Counted from the stretch's first letter, positions 36,041 through 46,956 are shown. The stretch: DNA of 64,000 nucleotides from Isoetes taiwanensis (GCA_021234155.1 JAJEKV010000016.1:4425896-4489895); one strand, 5' to 3'. Numbers and translations: made by a program. Notes: generated from the sequence alone by a model not told the origin.

Positions 36041-37651
36041 CTATAGATTCCATCTGGCGAGCCATTGAGCTCAATTTTCCTTCCAGCAGGCCTTGAGGCA
36101 CTGTAGCTCCATCGCCATGGTATAAGCCAGGTTCGGGAGATGAGCATCATCCATAATAACCATCTTCTAAAAGTAGACAATGTGTCGATCAAGAGTCGCC
36201 CTCTGAAGAAGCAGAAAACTTGTCTCTTGCAACAGAATTTGATATGGCACCGTGGACTTCACCCTTAGTGCCCGTGCTAAGAAGGTTTTTTTCTCGCGAC
36301 CTCCAACTTAATCTAAGTAGCAAGGGATGCCCCGAGGCTCCGTGACTCCGTGGTATAAAAGTATAGAGTCTCCAAGTCTCTAACAAAAGGACCGATGAGC
36401 CCAATCATACTGCCTATGCTCTACGAATCGTATTTTGCATTACATATAGTGTCTTCAGCTCCGCTTTTTGTAACCCGGATGGAAGTGTCCCAAAGCACTC
36501 CCAAATATTTGTAGGTGGGTGCCACATCTACATTTTGCCTCTGGAAACTGAAGGAGGGGGGCCCTTGACTGACGTGAGAATGATACGAGGACCACCTTAG
36601 TCTTGGTGAGGTTGACGCACATGTCGGCATGAGTCCAGTGCATCGAGATAGTGTTGCATATCTATCAGAGCGTAAGCTAGGAGGTCCACATCATTAGTAT
36701 ATATCAGTTGCCTAGTAATCTGCTACAAGAGGTGAGCTCCGTTGCCCCCATACTCCAAACCCTTGGGCGAACCTACATTCCATATTTCAAAATCATAGGC
36801 GCCCACAGTCATAAATGACGATAATTAAAACAAAAGGCACCCCATCTGTTGAACATACAATCTGGAACATAGGATGTTTATATCTGACGACTGAGGTAGT
36901 GCAGGGTAGCACAATAACAGGGGATTTCAGGGTGATTTGATATGAATGCATAAATCACTATCTCTGAGACCATAGACCATACCCTTAAAACAATTGAATA
37001 GGTTACTATAAAAAAAGAAGGAAAAAGAAAAGAAAAATATATATTCAGTAAAATAAATAAGCAAGTTAGTTTGCTGGATACATTGGTTAGAGGATTCTTA
37101 TCAAGACATTGAATTATTTTGGTAGAGGTTCGAGTCTCAATATCTGAAAATCTAAAACCTTAGGCGAACGTGTATTGAGATGAGTCCCTGTATTTCATAT
37201 TCCAAAATCTTAGGCAAACCTGTATTCTATATTTGAAAATCATAGACCTCCCCATTCATAAATGACCATAATTGAAACAAGAGGCACCTAGGTGCTCCAA
37301 CGTACGATCTGGCCCATAGGATGGACTGATACGATGACTGAGGTAGTCCAGGGTGCATCTAGATTGATTATTATTAACTGAGGATAAATCTATAGTATTA
37401 CTCCTTTCTGCATTTTGTGTTCTAAATGGAATGCTCCATTCATTAGCTATTTCAAGTCATTTTAAACATGGAATGACAGTCTTAAAGCTGGAACACAAAT
37501 AAGCTCAGTTATTGCCTAGCCTCCAGCTTTCCATTTTTTGAGTTCTCCATATGCTAGGCATCCTAATGATGCTAGAACTCTTGTGTTGCATCGTATCCAG
37601 TTTTGGTTTGCTGAAGCCATTTGTGCATTAGGTAGAAGAAATAACAAAGTC
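36041..37651 (-). mobile_element. LINE relic and flank, left copy of a direct duplication
   Basis: On the minus strand 36730-36420 reads LIYTNDVDLLAY (a mutated YADD box) and, further on, VDVAPTYKYLGV, both matching the LINE at 9061-9290. The whole segment recurs, with internal deletions, at 46957-48112. It forms the left flank of the 8.1-kb transposon; the matching right flank restarts at 45786. 37074-37145 contains TGGTTAGAGGAT and GGTTCGAGTCTC about 45 bp apart, like pol III A and B boxes, hinting at a tRNA-derived SINE piece. Confidence 0.75.
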
Positions 37652-37724
37652 AACAAGATTGCGTATTAAACGGGAGCAAATCATCGAAACGAGAGCGGAA
37701 GGAATATTCCTCAAAGATTCCTTT
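37652..37724. repeat. Left terminal inverted repeat and subterminal box
   Basis: First 25 bp pair with 45761-45785 reversed (20 matches). The inner CAAAGATTCCTTT box follows at 61-73 bp from the end. A self-complementary GGAATATTCC lies between them at about 37699. Confidence 0.85.
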
Positions 37725-37967
37725 TTTTTTACAAAAGGGGGTAAAACGAGGTTAAAAAAAAAGGATGCATGAAAATCTATTTTGACCCCCAAAGTGACTA
37801 ATTTTTTTGTGCAACGAAAGAATTGACTTTTTTAAAGTGTCACTTTTCTTAGCAAATAGAATGTCCTTGAAGTATATTTTACGAGAGAAACTCTAATTTC
37901 AGAGGATAAAATATTTAACAAAACATTGAAGTAAGTCCGTGAAATCGAAATCAGTAGTATTCTCAAA

Positions 37968-40900
37968 ATTTGAAGATAGAATCTTCATATTCACATGCAA
38001 AATTTACATCTTTTTCTAAGACTCGCTTATGTACAAAAGTGTGAGGAGTGATGAGAGGGGATCCGTGGGCGTCATCATGTTCATTTATGCCATCCTCATC
38101 ACCTTCACTTTTTTCACTGTCACTAGAGGAAGTGCTTGAGTTATCTTCCTCATCACTATCAACAGATGGTGAAGCATTGCCACCACCTTCTTCATCCTCT
38201 TCTTCGAATTACAAGCTTTTTAAGCAAATTGATAGTCCTCCTCAGCGTAGACGATTGTCGATTTCAATTTAAAATCATAGCACAATATAGTCACGCCATT
38301 AAGGATCAGCTCATCCCTACAACCCACCTTCTTGGACTTTCTCCCTTTTCCTTGGCTTCTCATTTCTAACTCATATCTACCTTCAAAAGCATTTTTCTGA
38401 AAATGTGTTGCAAGCCAATGAATCTTGAGTTTAGTGACTAAGCCTTCCTCCTTGACTGTGTCAAGCACTTTTGCTATCCGTAAAGGTCGACCTTTGTCAT
38501 CCTCCTCGCTTGAAGAGCAATAAGCATACCCTTGGTAATTTCGTGATATTACCTTGAGGCTCATTCCTCCGTCTTGGTCCGAGGTACATGACTCGATCCT
38601 CGCTCTTCTTCTACTCGCAGTGCTAATGTAGCATTGCTTGGACTGCTTGGTCTTTGGGGTTGATAGAAGGTGTTAGGCCATTGAAATGGTTCTTGCAACT
38701 GTCTTAGAGCTATATTTTTCACAACAATTTTCTGCTTAGAAAGAAATTACTCCACCACATCCGATTAAGAAGTACTTAAAGCCAGGAGGAAATTCCATTT
38801 TCAATGGCTTTTAAGGATGACTCGGGGTACTTTTCTTCCCTTGGACTCCTTAGGATTTTTGAGAGGAAGTTGCTCAAAGACGCTCTATGAAGGAAGTGTC
38901 CGAATATATTTAAGGAAGCGTAGTCCCTCTAGTGGACTCCAGTCCTTAGTTGTGGTATACTTCTTTCCCCTGTAAGAAACTTTGGCCATCCTTCAAGTAG
39001 AACTTGATGTGATGTTGAAAGGTGAGATCATTCAATTTGTTCCACGACTTGTTCTCTCATCTCAACGTTGAGAGAAAATAAACTCTCTAAATCAGCCAGC
39101 CTCTTTAAGGAGATCGATCAATCGGGAGGGGAGTGTAAGAATCTTCAATAATTCAAACTAAAGTAGGAAGAGAAAAAGCCTCTTCCTTCCGAGGCGGCAT
39201 TTAAAAATCTGGCTGAACATTTGGTCAATTTGATCATGAGTGTGGCCTACAAGTAAGAAACCCCAAATTTTCTTCACTTTTCTAAAGATCCCTAGCTCCA
39301 CTAACATGGCACGCGACGCAAAAGAGTGTTTGGTTCTTGTTCTCCCTTGTAGTATTGTCAAGTTGCGTAAAAAGCCTCGTGGTAATTGCTCTTGCTCGCA
39401 TTTACAGGACCTTGTTAAGAATTGTAATTGCTCCTACAAGGTGGACCTTAACAAAACATTCCTCCGGCACATCTTTAGGAATGTTCAAGAAATGCGGTAG
39501 AGTAGTTTTTTTCTCGGTCCATTCCATCAATCACAAATGCACATATATTGCGATGGACGTTCAAGAGCTTTTTTTTCCGTGTTTTGGCAAGCTTTCTTCT
39601 CTCTGCTTGTTGTTCACGATGTCCGCAAAGGTTCTCATTGCACAATATCCAGAGAAGAAATCAGGTCAAAGCATTTTCTTTAAAACAAGTAAGAGATTAG
39701 AGAATATGAGCTTACTTCTTTTCGACCTCTCTGCCTTTGCAGTTCTCGTTGACTCTTTAATTACGCACACCTTGAGCAAAATGGACATTCTATGTCTCCC
39801 AGGAATTTTCACTAAACCGAATTCACTTTTCCACAGTCTTGTGAAGTGTGAGTAAGAGATGTGCTTGCAGGTTGGGTGCAAGTCTCTTTGTACTCATTAA
39901 AAACATCTTTTTGGTGATGTTATCGCTTAAACGATACATGTTAACTTGTTAGGCGCCTTCTCACATGTTTCTCTAAAATATTTCTCCATCCATGACCACA
40001 GCGGGGAAGGGCATGCATGGTTACAACTCTTCTTGGTCCACAATGATCATCAATTGCTGGATTTTTGTCCAGTCTTTTATGTATTCTGGACATTCTGGTG
40101 GACCCTAAACGGTGGACAACCATAAAGCATTTCTGGCAAACTTCTTAACGGTTAATGTAGTGCAAGAAGGTGTTGCGGTCTGGTCTTACATGATAGGCCA
40201 AGTAGGCATTCTGGTCAGCCAATGTCATTGAACTGTAGTTGTCTCTAATTGCTCGTAATTTAGCCATGTTAAATTTGTTGATGCAACCCAATGAGCAAAG
40301 ATTTACTTCTTAAAAAGTCTTCTCATTTTGTGCTCGGGTCCATAAGGTTTCTTCTTCTTATAGAGGAGCATGCTCTCAAACCATAATCCACCTTGAATTT
40401 CTTGGTGGACCTGCTAGAGAATGTGTAATCTCGTTGCACTTCGTTGGTGTCTTCATCTTCCTCAAGAGAGTTCTACTCTGGGGGTGACCTCCTCTGCCCT
40501 TAGTGGTGTGCTTGTAGAGGAGAACAAACCACGTGAAGCTATACCCTCCTGATAAGGCGGAGGTACCTGCGGTGTTGAATGAAGGAGATGGGCCACCATA
40601 TGAAGGAGATGGACCAGCAAATGTTGTTGCGGCTTCTTCACAAGGAGTTCGTTCAAACATGTCTCTCGAAAGCGGTCAAATTCTGCAAACCCATGTGTCA
40701 CCACGTTTGTGTGAAGAGGAGTGGATGCTTGCGGGTCGCCTTCATTTGTAGTGAAGTCTTGGTGGGAGAAGCTGTGGAGAATCTCGCAGTCTTCAGAACG
40801 TGCTGTATTCCTTGTTTGTGGAAGTGAAGATGGAGAAACTACAAATGGCTGAGGTAGTCTGTTTCGAAAAATTTTCTGAGGTCGAGCATTTGTAGTGTCG

Positions 40901-41169
40901 GGGGATGGTACAAATGGTGGTGGAAGATTGCTACGTGCAACAGGTGAGGGTTGGAAAGGTGGTGGCAGCCGGTTTCCTACAGGACTTGGAGAGGGTTGGA
41001 AAAGTGAAAGCAGTCTACTAGTTACTGGACTCGGAGTGTCTTCGAGAAGCAACAAAGACCTTGTCGAGGTAGGTGTTGAAGAAGCGTCTCCGTCTTGTGT
41101 TCCATCTGAGGTAGAGGTACTTGGGCAAACAAATGGTGGTGGAAGTTTGTTCACGAACCGGTTAACCAT
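37968..41169 (-). pseudogene. DUF7869-type transposon protein, frameshifted
   Basis: DUF7869 proteins are common in plant and animal mobile elements and look like RNase H-fold (DDE-like) enzymes; the exact reaction is not established. On the minus strand, from ATG 41169: a proline-rich N-terminus with LPPPF repeats; a segment KVCQKCFMVVH...RLGSTRMSRIHKRL (about 40140-40040); FVIDGMDREK (about 39530) followed in another frame by TTLPHF and VKVHLVGAI; DNTTRENKN (about 39350); VGHTHDQIDQMFS in yet another frame (about 39250-39210); then a C-terminal domain around 38560-38220 and an acidic tail (EEEDEEGGG, SDEEDNSS) ending near 37968. The DGMD, DNxxREN and HTHDxID residues are the family's likely acidic centre. 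The run AAAAAAA (about 39507-39513) accounts for one frameshift. Transcribed divergently from the methyltransferase gene. Confidence 0.75.
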
Positions 41170-41230
41170 GTTAAACAACTGCAAAAAATTGTGGACGTGT
41201 TAGTAACTCACAAGTCGATTGGAGTAATGA

Positions 41231-41995
41231 TATTCGAGAATACAAATGCTATTCCGGAATACTAATTTGTGTGCAGCATTTGCTGTATGTGCACAGATGC
41301 TATTCCAGAATACACTTTGCCAGAGTATTTGGACAAGACGTATTCCGCATCACATAGAAAAACACAACTGACAGTGGCCTACCTTTAAAAAGGAAAATTG
41401 AGCCTCGGTTCATGATTCCGCCCCCGTGAGATTTAGTCGCCAGGCCCGCCTTCCGATCTACATCGATTTGCTGTATTCCGATTTACATAACGAAAATTAT
41501 GGACAGGTAAGCAATTAAAGTACATAGTACGTCTTTCGTGTGTTTCCTGATTTGCTTTCGTAAGCCAAAGTGTATTCCGTAATACACTTTGAGCTGCTTT
41601 AAGTGCAAAGTGTATTCCGAATACACTTTGCCCTTTCATGGAAGAGCAAAGTGTATTCCGAATACACTTTGCCCCATCATGAAGTGTAAAGTGTATTCGA
41701 ATACACTTTGCCCTTCATGCGAAATGCAATGTGTATTCCGGAATACACTTTACACTTCACATGAGGGGCAAAGTGTATTCCGGAATACACTTGGCTTATT
41801 TTCTTGAAAACACTTGTTTTTTTGCACCTAAGCACACCACTTTTTAGCGGAAACAGACTCGTTTTATGTTAAATATACCACTTTTTAGTCCAATTAAGGC
41901 ATAAAAAATTGTGTTGTAGCGACATTATTTAGGCTTGTTTTTCTGTTTTTTGGTGGCGTTTAGGGCACAAGATTAGTAAATCTTATTCTGGAATA
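41231..41995. repeat. Palindrome array 1, between the divergent genes
   Basis: Nine palindromes centred on TATTC(C)(G)GAATA: 41250-41261, 41301-41312, 41567-41590, 41607-41629, 41648-41670, 41688-41709, 41731-41748, 41771-41792 and 41984-41995, with half-sites at 41231, 41341 and 41473. The best are GTGTATTCCGGAATACAC extended by AAAG/CTTT and often GC on each side, so arms reach 12-14 bp. Core length varies: 18 bp (CCGG centre), 17 bp (one base lost) or 16 bp (TTCGAA centre). Sites from 41567 on are spaced about 40 bp, with spacers rich in GCCCTTTCATG. The array fills the shared promoter region of the two genes. Confidence 0.93.
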
Positions 41996-43384
41996 CAGCT
42001 TTCGTCCCATTTCCTGTCTTAACATTGTTGTTTTAAACATTTCAATGGAAGGGAGGAAGGAAGCAAGAAAGCACCAAAGAAAATTCTGAAGGTGAAGCGC
42101 CCACACCCCCAGAAAAAAACAGCTGACACGGACGAGCCTGCAATATACGAAAACTTTCAAACGCAGTGGTACATAACCAGGGGTGCGGACGGAAAATACA
42201 GCACACTGAAAAAGTGCTGGGAACAAAAGGTACGCCGACACCGAGTTCGTTAACCTCGGGACAATAAAAGAGGTCTCAGATGTTGCCGGACAAGGAGGTC
42301 ACGGGCTATCCTTCAAAACCTCCCAAGGCTTCATTGTTGTAGATATCGCATTCTTTCTCAATTGTCGATTATGCAACCACGTGTGCATTAAAATTCTTTT
42401 TTCACTACCGACCAAACGTAGCCTTGTGTTCACTAATCGCATTGTGTTTGTTCGAGTACAAGCGAGGACTTTCCCCGCCGCTGAGTCCGAAAGTGTTCGA
42501 TGCTGCGGCGGTCGGGATCATCACCTTCTGCTAGTACTTCCGGGGAATCATCAGATGGAGGGTCGCAAGAACAAGAAGAGGAAGTTCCCCCAGTGCCGCC
42601 AAAGAAACCTAGCAGGCCAAGAGCCACCATAGCCGCTAAGGAACCAAAAAAGCGGAAGGTACAGCAGCTTGAAGTGGCAAAAAATCCCGAGGAACAACAA
42701 AAAACGAAGAAGGGAAAGGGCAAGGCACCTGGGGTTGCCATTAAAGAAAAAAAGGTGGACAAGACCTCAGAGAGGATGGAAGAAATTAATCAGAACAAGT
42801 ATGTGCAAGGTGTTATATACTTGCCAGTAACTTCCATGAGGTTGCCACCGCCCCCTTCAGGTTATGCTGACCACTTAAGAAATCTGAAGGATAGAATAAG
42901 GAGCAATCCCAATGCCCATGTTGCTCCAATTGTTGTTCTTGTTGATAGATCCCAGTGCATGGACCCCAAGGACTACGACAGAGAAAAAGCAGACACCTAC
43001 ATGCACTATGTCCTTGGGGGAAACCACAGTTTCAAAGCAAGGAGGCAGTTGTACAAGGAGAAACACAATCCAAGGTATCTCTCTGTGCTCTGCGCTGTTT
43101 ACTGTGGCCTGACAGACGAAGAAGCCAAAATCGTTGCCAACACGCACAATGCTGACAACGAATATAAGCTTAAAATGAGTTTCGTGGACAAAATCAGGTT
43201 CATGCACAGGGAATATGTAATATTTAAAGAAAAATATGGAGATGATTTGAAGAAACCACAATACTCTCTGGAACTGAAGGAAGCGTGTGCTGTGGAGTGC
43301 TGCCTTAAATACGACGAGGCTAACAAACGGCAGTCTCTAATACCACATGACAACTGGTTCCAACTAGCCTTTAGAGACGGCAGA

Positions 43385-43447
43385 GTAAGTTCTGTATTCT
43401 GGAATACACCTGCAACTTTCCCATTGACATCGCTTTTGTTTCTGCAG
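43385..43447 (+). other. 63-bp frame-neutral intron carrying a palindrome
   Basis: GTAAGT donor after the RDGR codons and TTTCTGCAG acceptor before IWDLQ. Length is a multiple of three with no stop, so both spliced and retained forms keep the frame. Contains TGTATTCTGGAATACA at 43393-43408. Confidence 0.75.
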
Positions 43448-43716
43448 ATTTGGGACCTCCAAAACGAAATCTTCACCATGTTCGAGCGTGGTGATTTGAA
43501 AAGCAAAGGAAAGGTCTCGGAAAAGAAAAAAGATCCGACGTCCCCAAAAAGGAAATGACTATAACTGTTTGGCGAGAAATGCAGGGCTTCACAGATATGG
43601 AAATACTAGAAAGGCTACTGCAAAAGGTTGTTGACAAGGAGTTCACATTAGAAGAAATGTCCAAAGAGCTCCACAAGTAAGAATGCCACTTTGGGTTTTT
43701 TGTTTGTTAGGAAGAA

Positions 43717-44027
43717 GTGTTTTCCGAAATACACTGTGGGTCACACACGAAAGACAATGTGTATTCCGGAATACACTTTGGCCCTCACGTAAGAGACAAA
43801 GTGTATTCCAGAATACACTTTGCCTTACACTGTGAGGGTCGGCGTGTATTCCTAATACACATTGTCTTATAAGCAGAGGGCCAAGTGTATTCCTAATACA
43901 CATGGCCTTGCAAAGTGAGAGCCAAGTGTATTCGAATACACTTTGCCTTACAAAGTGAGGGTCGGGTGTATTCCGAATACACTTTGCCTTACAAGCAGGA
44001 GGGTCAAGTGTATTCTGGAATACACTT
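43717..44027. repeat. Palindrome array 2, inside a methyltransferase intron
   Basis: Eight palindromes in the intron bounded by a donor at 43677 and an acceptor at 44106: 43717, 43759, 43798, 43844, 43885, 43924, 43966 and 44006. Spacing is about 40 bp. Cores are again 16 (TTCGAA), 17 (TTCCGAA, TTCCTAA) or 18 bp (TTCCGGAA, TTCCAGAA, TTCTGGAA). Spacers share GCCTTACAAAGTGAGGGTC, different from the spacers of array 1, so each array amplified locally. Confidence 0.93.
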
Positions 44028-45728
44028 TATGTTACTGTTTTTCAAATGATTCATTCTTGTTGCTATTTTTTAGTTTTCTCCTTCTAACATTCGTACAATA
44101 ATACAGCCAGAAAAATGTTATCACATGTCAAACATGCTTAATGGAGCGCTTAAATGTCGATAAATTGGGAAAGGTGCAAAGAGCTTTACCACAGAGCAAC
44201 CTCTGACGAAAAGGATTGTCCAATATCGCCAAATTTTGAAGGCTGGGTATGATGAATTGTTTTTCAAATTGTTGTTCCTCGTGTTACTAAGACGTTTCTT
44301 CTTGCAGAGCAAAAAGAAAAACAAGGACCTGCCGGAGGGCTTTATGCATCCGGTCGACACGCCAGCGAAAGAGAGGACGCCATGACAGCGGTGTGTTTTG
44401 GACACCGAGCCCTCCGACATTTAACGGTTTACAATGTACGACCAAAACAACCTGCTCTCAGATAGTACCGGATCGCACCAAACTAGCCGAATCAATAAAG
44501 CTCCAGGATTTTACCTTGGTAATTGCTGACCTTCCATATGGGTTTAAGCTGAAAGACAGCCGCTACGACGACCAGCCATTCAAAAACTCTGAGTTCAATG
44601 CTTTCGTCGACGGTATAAAGCAAATTACCACGGCAAAACATTAGAGGCTGGTTGTATTTCACTCTAGCATGCAATCCGGCCTTGTGGAAGCCAGCTTTAA
44701 GAATCATTTTGGTTCGCCTGCGCAAGCTGGTTATGAAAATCTTGTTTGGTGAGCACTTATTCTGGAAAACACAAGTCCTCTTGTTTTTAATACCTTCTTT
44801 TATTTGTAGTTATAGCTGTAGCATTTTCAAATTCTTCTTAGGAGTTTCTATTCCGAAATACGTTTCTTTTGGCTGTACTTAAATACGGCTTGCCAGAACT
44901 TTTCAAACGTGTTGGAGTTTCCTGCTGTGTTGCAGAAGCTGCAGGACCCTAGTGCACAAGGAAGAATAGTAAATCACTACCAAAAGCCACAGAAGCTGAT
45001 AAACCATCTTCTGGATATGTTTTCACGTCCAGGAGATTGGGTGCTCGACGCATTTTCTGGCTCTGGTACAACTATTGCTTGTGCACTTAAGAAGGGCCGA
45101 AATTGTGTAGTTGTTGACATCGATAAGGAGGCTGTACAGTTCATCAAGATGAGACTTTCTGCCTTACCAACTCTACCAGACGAGAATCAAGAGTTGGGGG
45201 CAAATTCTAAGATGACATCTTCGGAGATACAGCCTCCTTTCACAAGCTCTTTGGAAGACGAAGCTACATTTGCAGAGCTTAAGGAAGTTGCTCTAGCTAC
45301 AATACCTGAAGCAGCCACCAACACAGAAAAGCCTAAGTCACCAGAGAAAGGTGAAACGAAAGAGACTAATCAAGTTGAGAGCAGCAAGAAGAATGAAGAA
45401 GACTTTAATTTAGATCTCTGATGGATTTTTGTTGTGGCTACTGATTGACATTTACTATTTATTGCCATTATTGGCCATTATTGATATAACACAAAAACAG
45501 TAATGAAATTATTATTATTATGTTTACTAAATTTGTGTTTTTTGTACATCCACCTCTATAAAATTACATGCTCATGTCTCAATTCTGCTATTTTCACGTG
45601 CTTAACTCCAAAACACCAAAGTCGTGTCCAAAGAATAGCCCAAAAACAGGCCCAAAAAAAAATTGATAATCCTGAAACTTTAAACCTCTCTTAAAAAAGC
45701 CTAGTTTTTGAAGTGAAGTGTTTTTTCT

Positions 45729-45785
45729 AAAGGAATCTTTGAAACGGGAGTGCTGCAACACTCCCGTTTAATTTGCAACAGTGTT
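45729..45785. repeat. Right terminal inverted repeat with internal hairpin
   Basis: The last 25 bp form the terminal repeat. Overlapping it is a perfect 11-bp-arm hairpin, AAACGGGAGTG (45742-45752) against CACTCCCGTTT (45759-45769), 6-nt loop. The left end lacks this hairpin. The subterminal AAAGGAATCTTTG box is at 45729-45741. Confidence 0.85.
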
Positions 45786-46107
45786 AGTCCCTCCACTGCT
45801 TTCCATAATTGTTAAAGGTTTGTACCTCCATCATGCCCATTCAATTCTTTAGATGAAAATGTTAGAGGAACACTCAAAGGACTAATATTTAAGTTCCTAA
45901 TGATGGGTTATTTATCATATTATAGAAATGCATGTTAGGTTAAGGAGATGCAATTTTAAAAGGTACTAGAGCTGGAGAACCTGATCCTACCTGATCACAT
46001 GTGCAATAATACTTTTCTTTATAAAGTCTTTCAAGTCTTGGCTTAGTGTGTCAAATCTTGACTATGAATATGCAAATTCTGCTAATATTGTAATATATAT
46101 TTCTTTA
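45786..46107. other. Right flank of the transposon
   Basis: 45786-45850 continues the interrupted duplication (matches 48109-48175). After that no gene or repeat is recognised. Confidence 0.6.
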
Positions 46108-46488
46108 GCTCCATTATCTGCACTGTTAATGTTTTTAATGGCATCAGAAAAATGGCACTTCAAATGCATGATTTCACATAATGATGCCATAATAGCACAA
46201 ACGATGGCCATAAACATGCTCAAAAACAATTCATCCCCAGTTAGAATCACGAAATTTTTTATTTTAATGAAACTGTGTTTAACCTTGTTGCCGGACACCT
46301 TTACTAGTTATCATAAAGTCATGATTATGATATTGTAGAAAATGGCTGACAAGAGACTTGGAATTTCCTAATGAATGATTGCTAAAGCTCGGCAATGCTA
46401 GGCACCATCAGTAGTAGCATTCAAGTTTGTCGTATTTATGATGCGTTCTCTATTTAGGTTGTTAAATGCAAGTTGACAAATGACCTTC
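46108..46488 (+). repeat. Dispersed repeat copy 2 (two modules fused)
   Basis: 46108-46387 matches 23097-23400 and 46381-46488 matches 35187-35295, both in the same orientation. The two modules are joined here but separate elsewhere. Confidence 0.85.
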
Positions 46489-46956
46489 TAAAGGTATGAC
46501 CCCACATATCCATGACCTCCTGAAGGTATGATCCCAGCTACCATACTAAAGCTGTGCCCAGTATTATATATAGCGGCTGGCCAGGCCTAACCAACTTATA
46601 GCATGTCCTGGTCTTGTCATACGCTGGATAGCTCTGGAAGATATGGCATTCATCTTCAATGGCTGCAATTTGGCAGCATTGACAAAGCCTGTCCTGGCGT
46701 AGCTTTACAATCTATCTACCTGTCTCAACCCAGGTGTGCATCGTTGCGAAGCGAGGCAAAGAGTCTACATCTTTTCTGAGGCAGATGGGTATGCAGGTAG
46801 CGTTGTGAGCCTCATTCCAATGTGGAATTTATGTGGTTCTCACAATGTGCTGTCTTGACCTATTCATGGGTGCTAGCATCCCAGATCTTGCTGAGGAAGC
46901 AAGCCACCAAGGTATTAGCTCAAGCTATGGCAATCTGTCTCTGTTTGCACCTGCGC
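46489..46956. other. Spacer without recognised gene
   Basis: A CCTGAAGGTATGA(T/C)CCCA phrase occurs twice (46491, 46526). No coding domain found on either strand. Confidence 0.4.

Larger units (their letters stand above)
42050..45421 (+). pseudogene. ParB-like / beta-class N6(N4) DNA methyltransferase, multi-exon
   Basis: Predicted to methylate adenine or cytosine amino groups in DNA with S-adenosylmethionine. N-terminal piece (42050-42362): IYENFQTQWYITRGADGKYS, then YADTEFVNLGTIKEV and GLSFKTSQGFIVVDIAFFL in a second frame, unknown domain. From ATG 42500: a Ser/acidic and basic linker (KKRK at about residue 50), then a ParB-like domain at residues ~105-220 with PIVVLVD, YVLGGNHSFKARRQ and LTDEEAKIVANTHN. 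A 63-bp intron (43385-43447) follows, then IWDLQNEIF. Later exons: VWREMQGFTDMEILERLL; NWERCKELYHRATSDE; methyltransferase motif IV as ADLPYG (about 44530); motif I as DAFSGSGTTIACAL (about 45048), in the IV-before-I order of PF01555. Broken by 1-nt shifts near 42230, 43550 and 44160 and by stops at about 44383, 44419 and 44642 (TAG). Catalytic motifs survive. ParB-methyltransferase fusions are typical of phages and bacteria; here they have spliceosomal introns. Confidence 0.8.
37652..45785. mobile_element. 8.1-kb TIR DNA transposon with DUF7869 and ParB-methyltransferase genes
   Basis: Ends are set by comparison with the paralogous empty site at 48109-48112. Left flank ...AATAACAA-AGTC joins the element, which ends AGTC-CCTCCACT; the empty site reads AATAACAA-GGTC-CCTCCACT. 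So the target duplication is 4 bp (37648-37651 and 45786-45789). The terminal inverted repeats match at 20 of 25 positions, sharing AACA, TTGC and ATTAAACGGGAG. A second shared inverted box, CAAAGATTCCTTT, lies at 37712-37724 and, reversed, at 45729-45741. Contents: DUF7869 gene (minus), intergenic palindrome array, ParB/DNA methyltransferase gene (plus). I cannot assign it to a named superfamily. Both genes carry frameshifts, so this copy is probably inactive. Confidence 0.88.

Noticed and set aside
41231-44027. CRISPR-like appearance of regularly spaced repeats
   Set aside because: Repeats are palindromes of variable length, spacers are related to each other, and the locus is eukaryotic with introns; no cas genes.
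42500-45421. Bacterial or phage contamination carrying the methyltransferase
   Set aside because: Spliceosomal introns with GT/AG sites, and the gene sits inside an element whose plant empty site is also in the window.
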